Translations under genes and position numbers: made by a program | In this document: piece by piece, positions 51,881-61,005 of the stretch | Numbering within the stretch: the stretch's first letter is position 1 | How the letters are laid out: every line of letters begins with the position of its first letter | Source of the DNA: an uncultured Pelagibacteraceae bacterium | GTDB taxonomy: Bacteria > Pseudomonadota > Alphaproteobacteria > Pelagibacterales > Pelagibacteraceae | Assembly: GCA_902615425.1 (NCBI GenBank) | Contig: CACMPD010000002.1 | Location: 1-64,000 of the forward strand | Direction: 5' to 3' | DNA: 64,000 nucleotides | Notes under the pieces: model-generated | Told to the model about the DNA's origin: nothing | What the model saw: the letters and a program-made list of their open reading frames with translations, nothing else | Databases searched by the model: none

Positions 51881-52531
51881 ATGAGAGAAATTATTAAAGT
51901 TGTTAAAGAAAAACTTGTAGCAAAATATTTGAAAGATGGTTCTATTAAAAACTATTCAAAGAGAGCTAAAAAATTTAAGCCAAGAATAAAAGCAAGACTT
52001 AGAAAAAATAAACAAATTATTGGTAAAAATATTGGTAATTTTTTTGATTGGATTAAAGGTGCAGAGTTAGTTGAGTTGAAAGAATGTAATACTAAAGAAG
52101 ATCCTGTAAGACCAGAACTTGATAATACTTTTAGAAGAAGTTATGGAAGAAAAATTTTTGGGGTTAAGTATAAAGGAGAAATCCATGCCGTCATGTGTTT
52201 TGCTTATACGAATGAAATACCAAAGTCTGTTGAGGAGCTAGATATTATGAGTCAAGACGCTCACTTACAAAGTACTTTAAGAGGACAGAATGTAGGTAAA
52301 ATTGCTATTGCATATACTGTTTGGTCTAAAAAAAAGGGGGGTGGTAAATTAATTGTCAAAGAAGTATTTAATAAAATAAAAAAATCAAATCATCTAAACA
52401 GACTAGTTACTTTGTCTCCTTTAACAGACATGGCTTATAAATTTCATATTAAAAACGGCGCTAAACTTATTAGTGTAAATGAAACGACTCAAAATTTTGA
52501 ATATAAAGTTATTAAGAATAAGAAGTACTAA
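51881..52531 (+). CDS. GNAT-like N-acetyltransferase-fold protein
   Basis: 216 residues. A basic N-terminus (about 1-50, KRAKKFKPRIKARLRKNKQ), then a GNAT-like core: GVKYKGEIHAVMCFAYTNEIP, RGQNVGKIAIAYTVWSKKKGGGKLIVKEVFNKIKK (the R/Q-x-x-G-x-A acetyl-CoA loop plus helix) and LVTLSPLTDMAYKFHIKNGAKLI (MAyrFHxrNGA C-terminus). Acceptor unknown. Followed by structured non-coding sequence. Confidence 0.6.
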   Translation: MREIIKVVKEKLVAKYLKDGSIKNYSKRAKKFKPRIKARLRKNKQIIGKNIGNFFDWIKGAELVELKECNTKEDPVRPELDNTFRRSYGRKIFGVKYKGEIHAVMCFAYTNEIPKSVEELDIMSQDAHLQSTLRGQNVGKIAIAYTVWSKKKGGGKLIVKEVFNKIKKSNHLNRLVTLSPLTDMAYKFHIKNGAKLISVNETTQNFEYKVIKNKKY

Positions 52532-52538
52532 AAAAAAA

Positions 52539-52600
52539 GGGTGGCTTCAGTCTCCCTCTACCACCCATATCTAAAAATTATTCGATTCTGCTTGCGAATC
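52539..52600 (+). ncRNA. Structured intergenic stretch, possible small RNA or 3' processing element
   Basis: GGGTGG (52539-52544) pairs with CCACCC (52561-52566) over a 16-base loop, then GATTC/GAATC (52584-52588 with 52596-52600), followed by AAAATATTTTTTT. The GC content here stands out from the AT-rich surroundings. It could be a terminator pair for the upstream gene or an sRNA; no family is recognised. Confidence 0.3.
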
Positions 52601-52719
52601 AAAATATTTTTTTAAAAAAAATTATCCTATTGTGCACGTAAAAATTGAAATAATCAAAAAACCTCAATTTAAACACATGGTTTATATTTAAAATAATTTA
52701 AATAGTGTTACCTTTTAAT

Positions 52720-53790
52720 ATGGCTCAAAAAAAAAGAGATAACAGTAAATCTGATAGTCGAGATAGTAAAAAGGGTAAATTTGATATGAACCCATTTAAT
52801 TTCATTGAACAAGCTAAAAATAAATTGCAGAAATTTTATACAAAGCTCCAAAAAGAAAGAAAAATAAATAAAGAGAGGTCAGAAAAGCAGAGGATTATTA
52901 ACGAAAAAAGAGAACTTGAGAACCAAAAAAAACAAGCTCAAAGAGAAAAAGAAGAAAGAATAAAAGAGGAAAAAAAACAAATTTTTGAACAAAGAAGACT
53001 GATTAATGAAAATGAAAAGCAAATTAAAAAGAATGAGGAAATAAGAAAAAAAATTGAAGCTAAAAGGATATTTATTGAACAACAAAAGATTAAAGATGAG
53101 GAGGCCCGAAAAATAAGAGAAGATGCCAGAAAGATTAAAGAAGAAGAACTTAGATTAAGAATGTTAGAGAGACAAAGGGAAAGAGAAGAAAAAATAAGAG
53201 CAAAAGAGCAGGCTTTAAAAGAAAAGGAAATTAAGTCACAACAGTTAAGAGAAGAGAAAGAGAGAAAAAGGCAAGAACAAATTAGACTTAATGAAATACA
53301 AAGACAAAAAAGATTAGATGAAGAACAAAAAACAAGAGAAGCCGCTAAAAAATTAAAATATGAGGAGGAAAAACTCAAAGAATCAGAGTTAAGATTAAAA
53401 GAGATCGAAAATGAGAGACAAAAAGAGATAGAAAGACAAATCTTGAAAGAGCAAGCAGAACAGAGAGTTAAAGAGGAAGAATTGAGACTCAAAGAGGAGA
53501 AAATTAAAGCTGAAGAAGAAGAGAGATTTGCACGACAAAAAGAAGAATATGAAAGAACAGAAAAATTAAGAAAAGAAGAAGAGGAGCAGAAAAGAATAGA
53601 AGAAGAAAAAGAACGAGAAATTCAACAAAAATTAGAAGAGGAACAAAGAATTCAAGAGGAAGAGAGAAGATTGAAGGAGTGGGAAGAAAAATTTGACATA
53701 GAGCAAAAAAAGAAGGAAGAAGAATTAATTAAGAAGTTTTATAATCAAAGCTCATCAAATAAAAATGAACCAGAAGATAAGAGTGATTAA
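52720..53790 (+). CDS. Long charged coiled-coil protein
   Basis: 356 residues, nearly all Lys/Glu/Arg/Gln heptads from about residue 35 to 335 (repeats such as KEEELRL, KEEKIKAEEEERF), then a short polar tail. No membrane segment, no signal peptide. ATG 52720 (MAQKKRDN) preferred over GTG 52705. Such proteins are often scaffold-like, but function is unknown. Abuts the phosphohexomutase gene stop with no gap. Confidence 0.7.
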   Translation: MAQKKRDNSKSDSRDSKKGKFDMNPFNFIEQAKNKLQKFYTKLQKERKINKERSEKQRIINEKRELENQKKQAQREKEERIKEEKKQIFEQRRLINENEKQIKKNEEIRKKIEAKRIFIEQQKIKDEEARKIREDARKIKEEELRLRMLERQREREEKIRAKEQALKEKEIKSQQLREEKERKRQEQIRLNEIQRQKRLDEEQKTREAAKKLKYEEEKLKESELRLKEIENERQKEIERQILKEQAEQRVKEEELRLKEEKIKAEEEERFARQKEEYERTEKLRKEEEEQKRIEEEKEREIQQKLEEEQRIQEEERRLKEWEEKFDIEQKKKEEELIKKFYNQSSSNKNEPEDKSD

Positions 53791-55245
53791 TTAAATTTTT
53801 TGATCATATTCACCAATTTTACCTGTCTTTTGAAGTAAAGAGTCTATAAATCTAAATATTTTTAACTTTCTATCATCGGATGTGGGACTTTCTGTTACAA
53901 TTACTAATGAAGGTTTATTAGAGGAAGCTCTAATCAAACCCCATGAGCCATCTTTAAATGAAAATCTAACTCCATTTATAGTCAAAATTTCATCTATTTC
54001 CTGTTCATCTATTTTAATTTTCTCATTTTTCAGTTTTTCAATATCTTTAACAATTTTATTAACTAAAGCATATTTGTCCTCATCCTTACAATAAGGAGCC
54101 ATAGTGGGTGTTTGAAATGTTTTTGGAATTTCCTCAATGATTTCACTCATTTTTTTGCTCTGATTATCTAATAAATGACAAACTTGAATTGCTGAATTAA
54201 TACCATCGTCATATCCATACCCTAAAGGTTTATTGAAAAAAAAGTGTCCACTTTTTTCAAATCCAGCCAAGGCGTTTTCATTGTTAACTTTTCTTTTAAT
54301 ATGTGAATGCCCAGTTTTCCAATAAATTGTTTTACATTTATTAGAATTTAATAACTTATCATTTGTATACAATCCCGTTGACTTTACATCTACTACGAAA
54401 ACCGAATTTTTATATTTATTTGACAAACTTCTTGCAATCAATAATCCAATTTTATCTGAAAATATTTCATTCCCTTCATTGTCAATTACTCCTACTCTGT
54501 CACCATCACCATCAAATCCAAACCCGATGTCAGCATTATTTTTTTTAACAGCTTCGGAAATTGCATGTAACATTTGTAAGTCTTCTGGATTAGGATTATA
54601 TTTAGGGAAGGTCCAATCTAAATTACAATCAAGCTCTATTACATCACAACCAATTCCACGTAAAATGTCAGGAGCAAAAATTCCCGCAGTTCCATTACCG
54701 CAAGCTACCACTGCTTTAATTTTTTTTTTGATTTTATTATTATCTATTAAGCTTTGTTTATATACATCTTGAAAATTTTTTATTTTTTTTTCCTGACCTT
54801 GTCCGTTTACAAAGTTTTCACTTAATGTTATTTCTTTTAATTCTTTCATTTCCTCAGGGGCATGTGTTAATCCTTTCCTAATACCCATTTTTACACCTGT
54901 CCAACCATTATCGTTATGGCTTGCAGTTATCATTGCAACTGCATCAGAATTAAAATGGAATTGTGCAAAATAAACCATTGGAGACAAAGACAAACCTACA
55001 TCCTCAACATAGCAACCTGTTGAAACTAAACCCTTTTTAAGCGCTGCTTTTATATTTTCACTATATGATCTATAGTCATGACCAACAATTACTTTTGGAT
55101 TAGTTTTATTTGTATGATTTATAATTTGTGTACCTAATCCTTTACCAAGATTCGTTATACCTTGGAGATTTATGTCTTTTTCATACAACCATCGAGCGTC
55201 ATACTCTCTAAAACCATAGGGGTCGATTTTTAAATTTACTGACAT
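53791..55245 (-). CDS. Phosphomannomutase/phosphoglucomutase
   Basis: 484 residues. Active-site Ser loop ITASHNDNGWTGVKMG, metal loop GFGFDGDGDRVGVIDNEG, sugar loop WKTGHSHIKRKVNNENALAGFEKSGHFFF and phosphate-binding RASSNKPSLVIVTES are the alpha-D-phosphohexomutase set (AlgC/ManB type). It interconverts hexose-6- and hexose-1-phosphates for nucleotide sugars and surface glycans. Divergent from nrdA with 159 bp between. Confidence 0.88.
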   Translation of the reverse strand: MSVNLKIDPYGFREYDARWLYEKDINLQGITNLGKGLGTQIINHTNKTNPKVIVGHDYRSYSENIKAALKKGLVSTGCYVEDVGLSLSPMVYFAQFHFNSDAVAMITASHNDNGWTGVKMGIRKGLTHAPEEMKELKEITLSENFVNGQGQEKKIKNFQDVYKQSLIDNNKIKKKIKAVVACGNGTAGIFAPDILRGIGCDVIELDCNLDWTFPKYNPNPEDLQMLHAISEAVKKNNADIGFGFDGDGDRVGVIDNEGNEIFSDKIGLLIARSLSNKYKNSVFVVDVKSTGLYTNDKLLNSNKCKTIYWKTGHSHIKRKVNNENALAGFEKSGHFFFNKPLGYGYDDGINSAIQVCHLLDNQSKKMSEIIEEIPKTFQTPTMAPYCKDEDKYALVNKIVKDIEKLKNEKIKIDEQEIDEILTINGVRFSFKDGSWGLIRASSNKPSLVIVTESPTSDDRKLKIFRFIDSLLQKTGKIGEYDQKI

Positions 55246-55323
55246 TATTGTTAATTACTTACATTTTTTTTAATTTTTTTATTGATTTTTTTTCCTTGTG
55301 TTCTATAAATGTTCTATTGATTT

Positions 55324-55370
55324 GTTGTTTATATAGTGTATTAACGCTAAACGCACACAACATATAGTTG
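55324..55370. promoter_or_regulatory. Two tandem NrdR-box-like sites upstream of nrdA
   Basis: GTTGTTTATATAGTGT (55324-55339) and ACACAACATATAGTTG (55355-55370) resemble the NrdR consensus ACACwATATATwGTGT: half of each is near perfect. Their starts are 31 bp apart, the spacing typical of NrdR box pairs. They lie 35-81 bp upstream of nrdA, where the nucleotide-sensing repressor would act. Confidence 0.6.
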
Positions 55371-55404
55371 TTTTCGTACTAATAACAAAATATAATACAA
55401 AAAT

Positions 55405-57345
55405 ATGAATAAAATTCTATCGCAGGCCCTAAAGAAAGCTGTCTCTGAATATAGCCCACGAGTTAAAGAGGTCGAAAAAAATAACAGACCGGACCTTTTT
55501 TCGCTTAACAACGAAACTGAACTTTTTCAGAATGATAAAGGTATCATAATCAAAATAGATCGTTCTCGAGATGCAAACTTAACTGATTTTGGTAAGGCAA
55601 CTTTGAAAGATAGATATCTTGGTCACAATGAGTCTTACCAAGACTTGTTTGCTAGAGTAGCAAGCACATATGCTGATGATAATTTGCACGCTCAAAGAAT
55701 TTACAATTACATTAGCAATCTTTGGTTCATGCCAGCAACCCCAGTTTTGTCGAATGGTGGAACCAAAAGAGGATTACCCATTTCTTGTTTTTTAAACGAA
55801 GCCTCAGATAGTCTAGGTGGTATTTTAGATCTTTGGAGTGAGAATGTTTGGCTAGCTGCGAAAGGTGGAGGTATAGGAAGTTACTGGGGAAACCTAAGAT
55901 CAATTGGTGAAAAGATTGGTAAAGTAGGAAAAACTTCTGGGATTATTCCTTTTATTAAAGTTATGGATTCTTTAACTATGGCAATCAGTCAAGGATCTTT
56001 AAGAAGGGGTTCAGCTGCTTGTTATCTTCCTATTGATCATCCTGAAATAGAAGAGTTTATTGAAATGCGAAGACCAACTGGAGGTGATCCAAATAGAAAA
56101 GCTTTAAATTTACATCACGGAGTTTTAGTTTCCGATGCATTTATGCGTGCTGTTGAAACTGATGATCAGTGGGCACTTAAAAGTCCAGCTGATGGATCTA
56201 TTCAACAAACCATATCTGCAAGAAATTTATGGATTAGATTGTTAACTGCTAGAATTGAAACTGGTGAGCCGTACATTATTTATATTGATACAGTTAATAG
56301 ACAAATTCCACAACATCACAAACTTGCAAACTTAACAGTAAAAACTTCTAATCTTTGTAGTGAAATAACTCTTCCTACAGGTATTGATAAAGATGGAAGA
56401 GATAGAACAGCTGTTTGTTGCTTATCATCCTTAAATCTTGAAAAATATGATGAATGGAAAGATGATCCAAACATGATTAGTGATGTAATGAGATTTTTAG
56501 ATAATGTCTTATCAGACTTTATTAATAAGGCTCCAGATCAATTTAAAGATGCGAAATACTCTGCAGAGAGAGAAAGAAGTGTTGGTCTTGGAGTTATGGG
56601 TTTTCATTCCTTTTTGCAAAAACATAGAATTCCACTTGAATCTGTAATGGCTAAATCTTGGAATAAAAAAATATTCAAACAAATTGATGAACAAGTTAAT
56701 AAAGCATCGAAACAATTAGCTGAAGAGCGAGGTGCATGTCCAGATGCAGCAGAATATGGATTTAATGAAAGATTTTCTAACAAGACAGCAATTGCGCCAA
56801 CGGCTTCCATCTCCATTATTTGTGGAGGAGCCTCTCCTGGTGTTGAACCAATTGCAGCTAATAGTTATACGCATAAAACTTTATCGGGGTCATTTAATGT
56901 TAGAAATAGATATTTAGAAGAAATTTTAGAAAGTCACGGAAAAAACGATGACGAAACTTGGTCAACAATTACAACAAATCAAGGATCGGTATCTCATTTA
57001 GATTTTTTAACCGATTTAGAAAAGGATGTTTTTAAAACTGCCTTTGAATTAAATCAAAAATGGATTGTTGAACTGAGTGGAGACAGAACTCAATATATCT
57101 CTCAAGCACAATCGGTAAATTTATTTTTACCAGCCGATGTTCACAAAAAAGAATTACATAGAATTCATTTTGATGCATGGAAAAAAGGTTTAAAAAGCCT
57201 TTACTATTGTAGATCAAAATCAATTCAAAGAGCTGAAAATATCAATAATGCTAAATCAACTGATGTTACAGCCAATGTATATAAATCAAAAAACCAACAA
57301 ACTAACGATCAACCAGAATATGAGGAGTGTTTATCATGTCAGTAG
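55405..57345 (+). CDS. nrdA: Class I ribonucleotide reductase, catalytic subunit
   Basis: 646 residues. Substrate-site CFLNEASDS, LRRGSAACYLPIDHPEIEEFIEMR, SNLCSEITLP, the radical-site CCLSSLNLEKY region and IAPTASISIICGGASPGVEP, plus the C-terminal redox pair CLSCQ that re-reduces the active site. It makes dNDPs with NrdB. The N-terminus goes straight into the NrdA fold; the roughly 100-residue ATP-cone of longer NrdA proteins is missing, so dATP inhibition through a cone is not expected. Overlaps nrdB. Confidence 0.92.
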   Translation: MNKILSQALKKAVSEYSPRVKEVEKNNRPDLFSLNNETELFQNDKGIIIKIDRSRDANLTDFGKATLKDRYLGHNESYQDLFARVASTYADDNLHAQRIYNYISNLWFMPATPVLSNGGTKRGLPISCFLNEASDSLGGILDLWSENVWLAAKGGGIGSYWGNLRSIGEKIGKVGKTSGIIPFIKVMDSLTMAISQGSLRRGSAACYLPIDHPEIEEFIEMRRPTGGDPNRKALNLHHGVLVSDAFMRAVETDDQWALKSPADGSIQQTISARNLWIRLLTARIETGEPYIIYIDTVNRQIPQHHKLANLTVKTSNLCSEITLPTGIDKDGRDRTAVCCLSSLNLEKYDEWKDDPNMISDVMRFLDNVLSDFINKAPDQFKDAKYSAERERSVGLGVMGFHSFLQKHRIPLESVMAKSWNKKIFKQIDEQVNKASKQLAEERGACPDAAEYGFNERFSNKTAIAPTASISIICGGASPGVEPIAANSYTHKTLSGSFNVRNRYLEEILESHGKNDDETWSTITTNQGSVSHLDFLTDLEKDVFKTAFELNQKWIVELSGDRTQYISQAQSVNLFLPADVHKKELHRIHFDAWKKGLKSLYYCRSKSIQRAENINNAKSTDVTANVYKSKNQQTNDQPEYEECLSCQ

Positions 57346-58352
57346 CAGATAAAATTAAGACTGAAAATAAAGAAATAATTCAACCAAAAAAGATGGGTCT
57401 ATTAGTTGAGAACCCTGTATATAAACCATTCAGATATCCATGGTGTTATGATGCTTGGTTAACACAACAAAGAATACATTGGTTACCAGAAGAAGTCCCT
57501 CTTGGAGATGATGTAAGAGATTGGCAAAAAAACTTATCTCAACCAGAAAAAAATCTTTTAACTCAAATTTTTAGATTTTTTACACAAGCGGATGTTGAAG
57601 TAAACAACTGCTATTTAAGACATTATACAACAGTATTTAAGCCAACAGAAGTTTTAATGATGATGACCGCTTTTGCGTCTATGGAGACAGTTCATGTAGC
57701 AGCTTATTCTCATTTACTTGATACAATCGGAATGCCTGAGTCAGAATATTCAGCTTTCATGAAGTACAAAGAGATGAAAGATAAATATGACTACATGCAA
57801 GGATTTAATGTAAACTCAAAAGAAGATATTGCTAAAACTGTTGCTGTATTCAGTGCTTTTACAGAAGGACTTCAGTTATTTGCAAGTTTTGCAATCCTGT
57901 TAAATTTTCCAAGGCACAATAAAATGAAAGGTATGGGCCAAATAGTAACTTGGTCGGTTAGAGACGAAACTCTTCATTGTAATTCTATGATAAGAATTTT
58001 TAAAGAGTTTATAAAAGAAAATCCAGAAATCTGGACGCCAAAATTAAAAAAAGAACTTTATGAAGCTTGCAGAACAATAGTTGAGCATGAGGATTCTTTT
58101 ATTGATTTGGCCTTTGAGATGGGTCCAATGGAAGGCTTAACTGCACAAGAGGTTAAAGATTATATTAGATTTATTGGTAATAGAAGATTAGTTCAACTTG
58201 GTCTTGAACCAATTTATGATGTAGAAAAAAATCCTCTAGGATGGCTTGATACTATGTTAAATGCTGTTGAGCATATGAACTTTTTTGAAGGTCGTGCAAC
58301 AGAGTATTCTAAAGCATCAACTCAAGGTACTTGGGTAGAAGCATTTAGTTAA
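57336..58352 (+). CDS. nrdB: Class I ribonucleotide reductase, radical subunit
   Basis: 338 residues. Ferritin-like four-helix core with metal ligands E117 and H120 and radical Y124 in SMETVHVAAYSH, a second set in FTEGLQLF and VRDETLHC. It generates the tyrosyl radical passed to NrdA. ATG 57336 (MSVADKIK) is preferred over GTG 57327; it overlaps the nrdA stop by 10 bp, so synthesis is coupled. No ATP-cone at the N-terminus. Confidence 0.92.
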   Translation: MSVADKIKTENKEIIQPKKMGLLVENPVYKPFRYPWCYDAWLTQQRIHWLPEEVPLGDDVRDWQKNLSQPEKNLLTQIFRFFTQADVEVNNCYLRHYTTVFKPTEVLMMMTAFASMETVHVAAYSHLLDTIGMPESEYSAFMKYKEMKDKYDYMQGFNVNSKEDIAKTVAVFSAFTEGLQLFASFAILLNFPRHNKMKGMGQIVTWSVRDETLHCNSMIRIFKEFIKENPEIWTPKLKKELYEACRTIVEHEDSFIDLAFEMGPMEGLTAQEVKDYIRFIGNRRLVQLGLEPIYDVEKNPLGWLDTMLNAVEHMNFFEGRATEYSKASTQGTWVEAFS

Positions 58353-58357
58353 TTCAT

Positions 58358-58984
58358 TTGAAATATAAAAAATATTTTAGAAAAACCAGTCTAAAGCAAA
58401 AAGGTGCTGGGGATTTTTTTTTAAGTGAAGTAAAATCGAAAAATCCAAAAACTTTTTTAGAAGTTGGTGTTTTCCATGGAGTAACAGCAAGAAATATTTG
58501 TGAATTGCTTTACACAATTCATAAAGATGAGTTTAAATATATTGGTCTAGATTTGTTTGAAAAAAATGATGAAAATGAGTCAGAAGTAATACCAAATACA
58601 TACTTTTCCAACCCATTTAAAAAAATATACTTTAAATATATAAAAAAACAAAATCCATATAGCAAAGAAGCAGTGGAAGATCTTTTAAAAAAGTTCAAAG
58701 ATAATATTACGTTAATTAAAGGCAATTCTAATTTGGTTTTAAAAAAAATTGACATGTCGAAAATTGATTATGTGTTTTTAGACGGTGGACATACTTATGA
58801 AACTGTTAAAAATGACTTAGAGTGTTGTCTAGAAGTTGTTAAATATAATGGAACAATAATGTGTGACGATTATAATTTTGGTCATTTACCAGATGTAAAA
58901 AAAGCAATAGATGAATTTGTTAAAAACAACAAATTGAAATGTGAGATCTTATTTGATGGTAGATTTGCAAAAATAGAGAAGTAA
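58358..58984 (+). CDS. Class I SAM-dependent methyltransferase (Methyltransf_24-like)
   Basis: 208 residues. SAM motif FLEVGVFHGVTARNICELL, acidic strand YIGLDLFEK, and VFLDGGHTYETVKNDLECC with YNGTIMCDDY. Same family as 25517-26194. Starts with TTG at 58358, 5 bp after nrdB; ends directly against the convergent prpC stop. Acceptor unknown; sugar or polyketide-like substrates are usual for the family. Confidence 0.7.
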   Translation: MKYKKYFRKTSLKQKGAGDFFLSEVKSKNPKTFLEVGVFHGVTARNICELLYTIHKDEFKYIGLDLFEKNDENESEVIPNTYFSNPFKKIYFKYIKKQNPYSKEAVEDLLKKFKDNITLIKGNSNLVLKKIDMSKIDYVFLDGGHTYETVKNDLECCLEVVKYNGTIMCDDYNFGHLPDVKKAIDEFVKNNKLKCEILFDGRFAKIEK

Positions 58985-60109
58985 CTATCTTTGGTTTAGC
59001 TGAACGACTTTTCTGTGTTGATTTCCTTTATAACTAGCTAACGGCCTAATTAATTTATTAGCAGCATGCTGTTCCATTATATGGGCTGACCATCCTGTAA
59101 TTCTCGAAATAACAAATATTGGTGTAAAAAAATCAGTATCAAAACCCATTAAATGGTAAGTAGGACCAGTAGGATAATCGACATTTGGATGAATGTTTTT
59201 TCTATCTATCATTACTTTTTCAATAATATCGTAAATTTTTTCAAATTTTTTATCCTTTTTTATTTTTGCAACTTTAGCAAAATATTTTCTCATGGTTGGA
59301 ACCCTTGAATCACCTGATTTATAAACTCTATGGCCAAAACCCATCACCACCTCTTTATTATCCAATGCATTATTTATCCACTTTAGGGCATTATTAGGAG
59401 ATTTAATTTTATTCATCATGTGCATTACTTCTTCATTAGCTCCACCATGAAGAGGACCTTTTAAACTAGCTATTGCTCCAGTTATTGCTCCATGGATATC
59501 AGATAAACTGCTGGTAATAGTTCTTGCGGTAAATGTTGATACGTTAAAACTATGTTCTGCGTATAAAATCAGAGAAACATCAAATGCTTTTACAATTTCT
59601 TTTTGCGGGACCTTACCAAAACACATATAAAAAAAGTTCTCTGCAATGTTCAAATTTTTCTTTGGTTTAATAATCTTTTTCCCTTTTCTTACTCTATAAA
59701 AAGCGGCTAGTGCAGTTGGAGTTTTTGCCAAAATTCTTATAGCTTTTCTCATATTTGCCTCTTGAGAAGAGTCAGTTGTCTCTTTATCTTCAAGTCCCAT
59801 TATACTTACAGCAGTCCTAGCAACATCCATCGGATGAGATTTTTTTGGCATTTTTTTTATTATTGAATAAAGATCTTTGGACAAGTCTCTATTATTCTTT
59901 TCCTCTTTTTCAAATTTTCGAAGTTGTATTGTATTTGGTAAATCCTTATTTAAAATTAAATAAGCCACTTCTTCAAATCTACAATATTCACATAAATCTT
60001 GAGCTGCATAACCTCTATATGTAAGAGAGTTGATTTCGGGCATAACTTTAGAAACCTCTGTTTCATCAACAACTATTCCTAGTAAACCTTTTTTAATATC
60101 ATCACTCAT
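58985..60109 (-). CDS. prpC: 2-methylcitrate synthase
   Basis: 374 residues, the short bacterial citrate-synthase form. ILYAEHSFNVSTFTARTITSSLSDIHGAITGAIASLKGPLHGGANEEVM (catalytic His), MGFGHRVYKSGDSRVPTMRKYF and PNVDYPTGPTYHLMGFDTDFFTPIFVISRITGWSAHIMEQ (catalytic Asp) identify the family. Position after prpD-prpB selects methylcitrate synthase (propionyl-CoA plus oxaloacetate) over citrate synthase. Last gene of the minus-strand operon. Confidence 0.88.
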   Translation of the reverse strand: MSDDIKKGLLGIVVDETEVSKVMPEINSLTYRGYAAQDLCEYCRFEEVAYLILNKDLPNTIQLRKFEKEEKNNRDLSKDLYSIIKKMPKKSHPMDVARTAVSIMGLEDKETTDSSQEANMRKAIRILAKTPTALAAFYRVRKGKKIIKPKKNLNIAENFFYMCFGKVPQKEIVKAFDVSLILYAEHSFNVSTFTARTITSSLSDIHGAITGAIASLKGPLHGGANEEVMHMMNKIKSPNNALKWINNALDNKEVVMGFGHRVYKSGDSRVPTMRKYFAKVAKIKKDKKFEKIYDIIEKVMIDRKNIHPNVDYPTGPTYHLMGFDTDFFTPIFVISRITGWSAHIMEQHAANKLIRPLASYKGNQHRKVVQLNQR

Positions 60110-61005
60110 TATTCATGTCCTTTGGTACTGAAGTTATAAATTTTTTCATCTAAACTATTGTACTTTTCATAATCAACAAGCTCATAAAGTCTTTTTCTCG
60201 TTTGCATTTTATCTATGATATTATTTTGATGTCCATTTGCATAAATGTCTCGCAATCCATCTTCTACATTTTTCATAGCTAGTCTTTGTGTGGTAACAGG
60301 ATAAATTACAATATTGTAACCAAGTTTTTCCAATTCTTTATAATTAAATAACTTTGATTTACCAAATTCGGTCATATTGGCTAATAAGTAACAAGAAAGT
60401 TCTTTTCTTACTTTCTCAAAATCTTTTTCATCGTTTAAAGCCTCTGGGAAAATTATCTCCGCTCCAGCATCTACATAAGCTTTACATCTTTCTATCATCT
60501 TATCTATTCCTTCTACACTTTTTGCATCAGATCTTGCTATAATTTTAAAATTTTCATCTTTTTTTGCCGATACACACTCTTTAATTTTTTTAACCATTGC
60601 CTCAGTTGATATCAATTCTTTGTTATCTAAATGCCCACATCTTTTTCTCTCAATTTGATCTTCTAAATGAACAGATGTAATTCCAAATTCTTCAAAGGTT
60701 TCAATCGTTTCTTTACAAGATTTAAATCCAGTATCAATATCAACAATAGTAGGAAGGTTGGTTACTCTTGAAATGAGGTAAGATCTTGTGCTTACGTCTT
60801 GCAAAGTTGTTAAACCAATATCAGGAAAACCAAGATCATTTGCCATAACTCCACCAGACACGTAAACTGCATCATACCCAATTTCTTCAATTAACTTTGC
60901 AGTTAAAGGATTGTATGCACCAGGAACTCTTAAAATTTTGTTAGATTTTAACTTATTAACAAAATCTTTCCTTTTTTGTATTGGCTCTTTCTCAATAAAA
61001 TGCAT
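60109..61005 (-). CDS. prpB: 2-methylisocitrate lyase
   Basis: 298 residues, PEP mutase/isocitrate lyase superfamily. YDAVYVSGGVMANDLGFPDIGLTT, metal site VDIDTGF, VHLEDQIERKRCGH with active-site C123 (KRCGH) and IIARSDAKSVEGIDKMIERCKAYVDAGAEIIFPEAL match PrpB. It splits methylisocitrate into pyruvate and succinate. Stop and start bases are shared with its neighbours (1 bp overlaps on both sides). Confidence 0.88.
   Translation of the reverse strand: MHFIEKEPIQKRKDFVNKLKSNKILRVPGAYNPLTAKLIEEIGYDAVYVSGGVMANDLGFPDIGLTTLQDVSTRSYLISRVTNLPTIVDIDTGFKSCKETIETFEEFGITSVHLEDQIERKRCGHLDNKELISTEAMVKKIKECVSAKKDENFKIIARSDAKSVEGIDKMIERCKAYVDAGAEIIFPEALNDEKDFEKVRKELSCYLLANMTEFGKSKLFNYKELEKLGYNIVIYPVTTQRLAMKNVEDGLRDIYANGHQNNIIDKMQTRKRLYELVDYEKYNSLDEKIYNFSTKGHE

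Noticed and set aside
52938-53492. 184-codon minus-strand frame rich in Ser, Cys, Phe and Leu
   Set aside because: It is the antisense of repetitive Lys/Glu codons of the coiled-coil gene, a common artefact.
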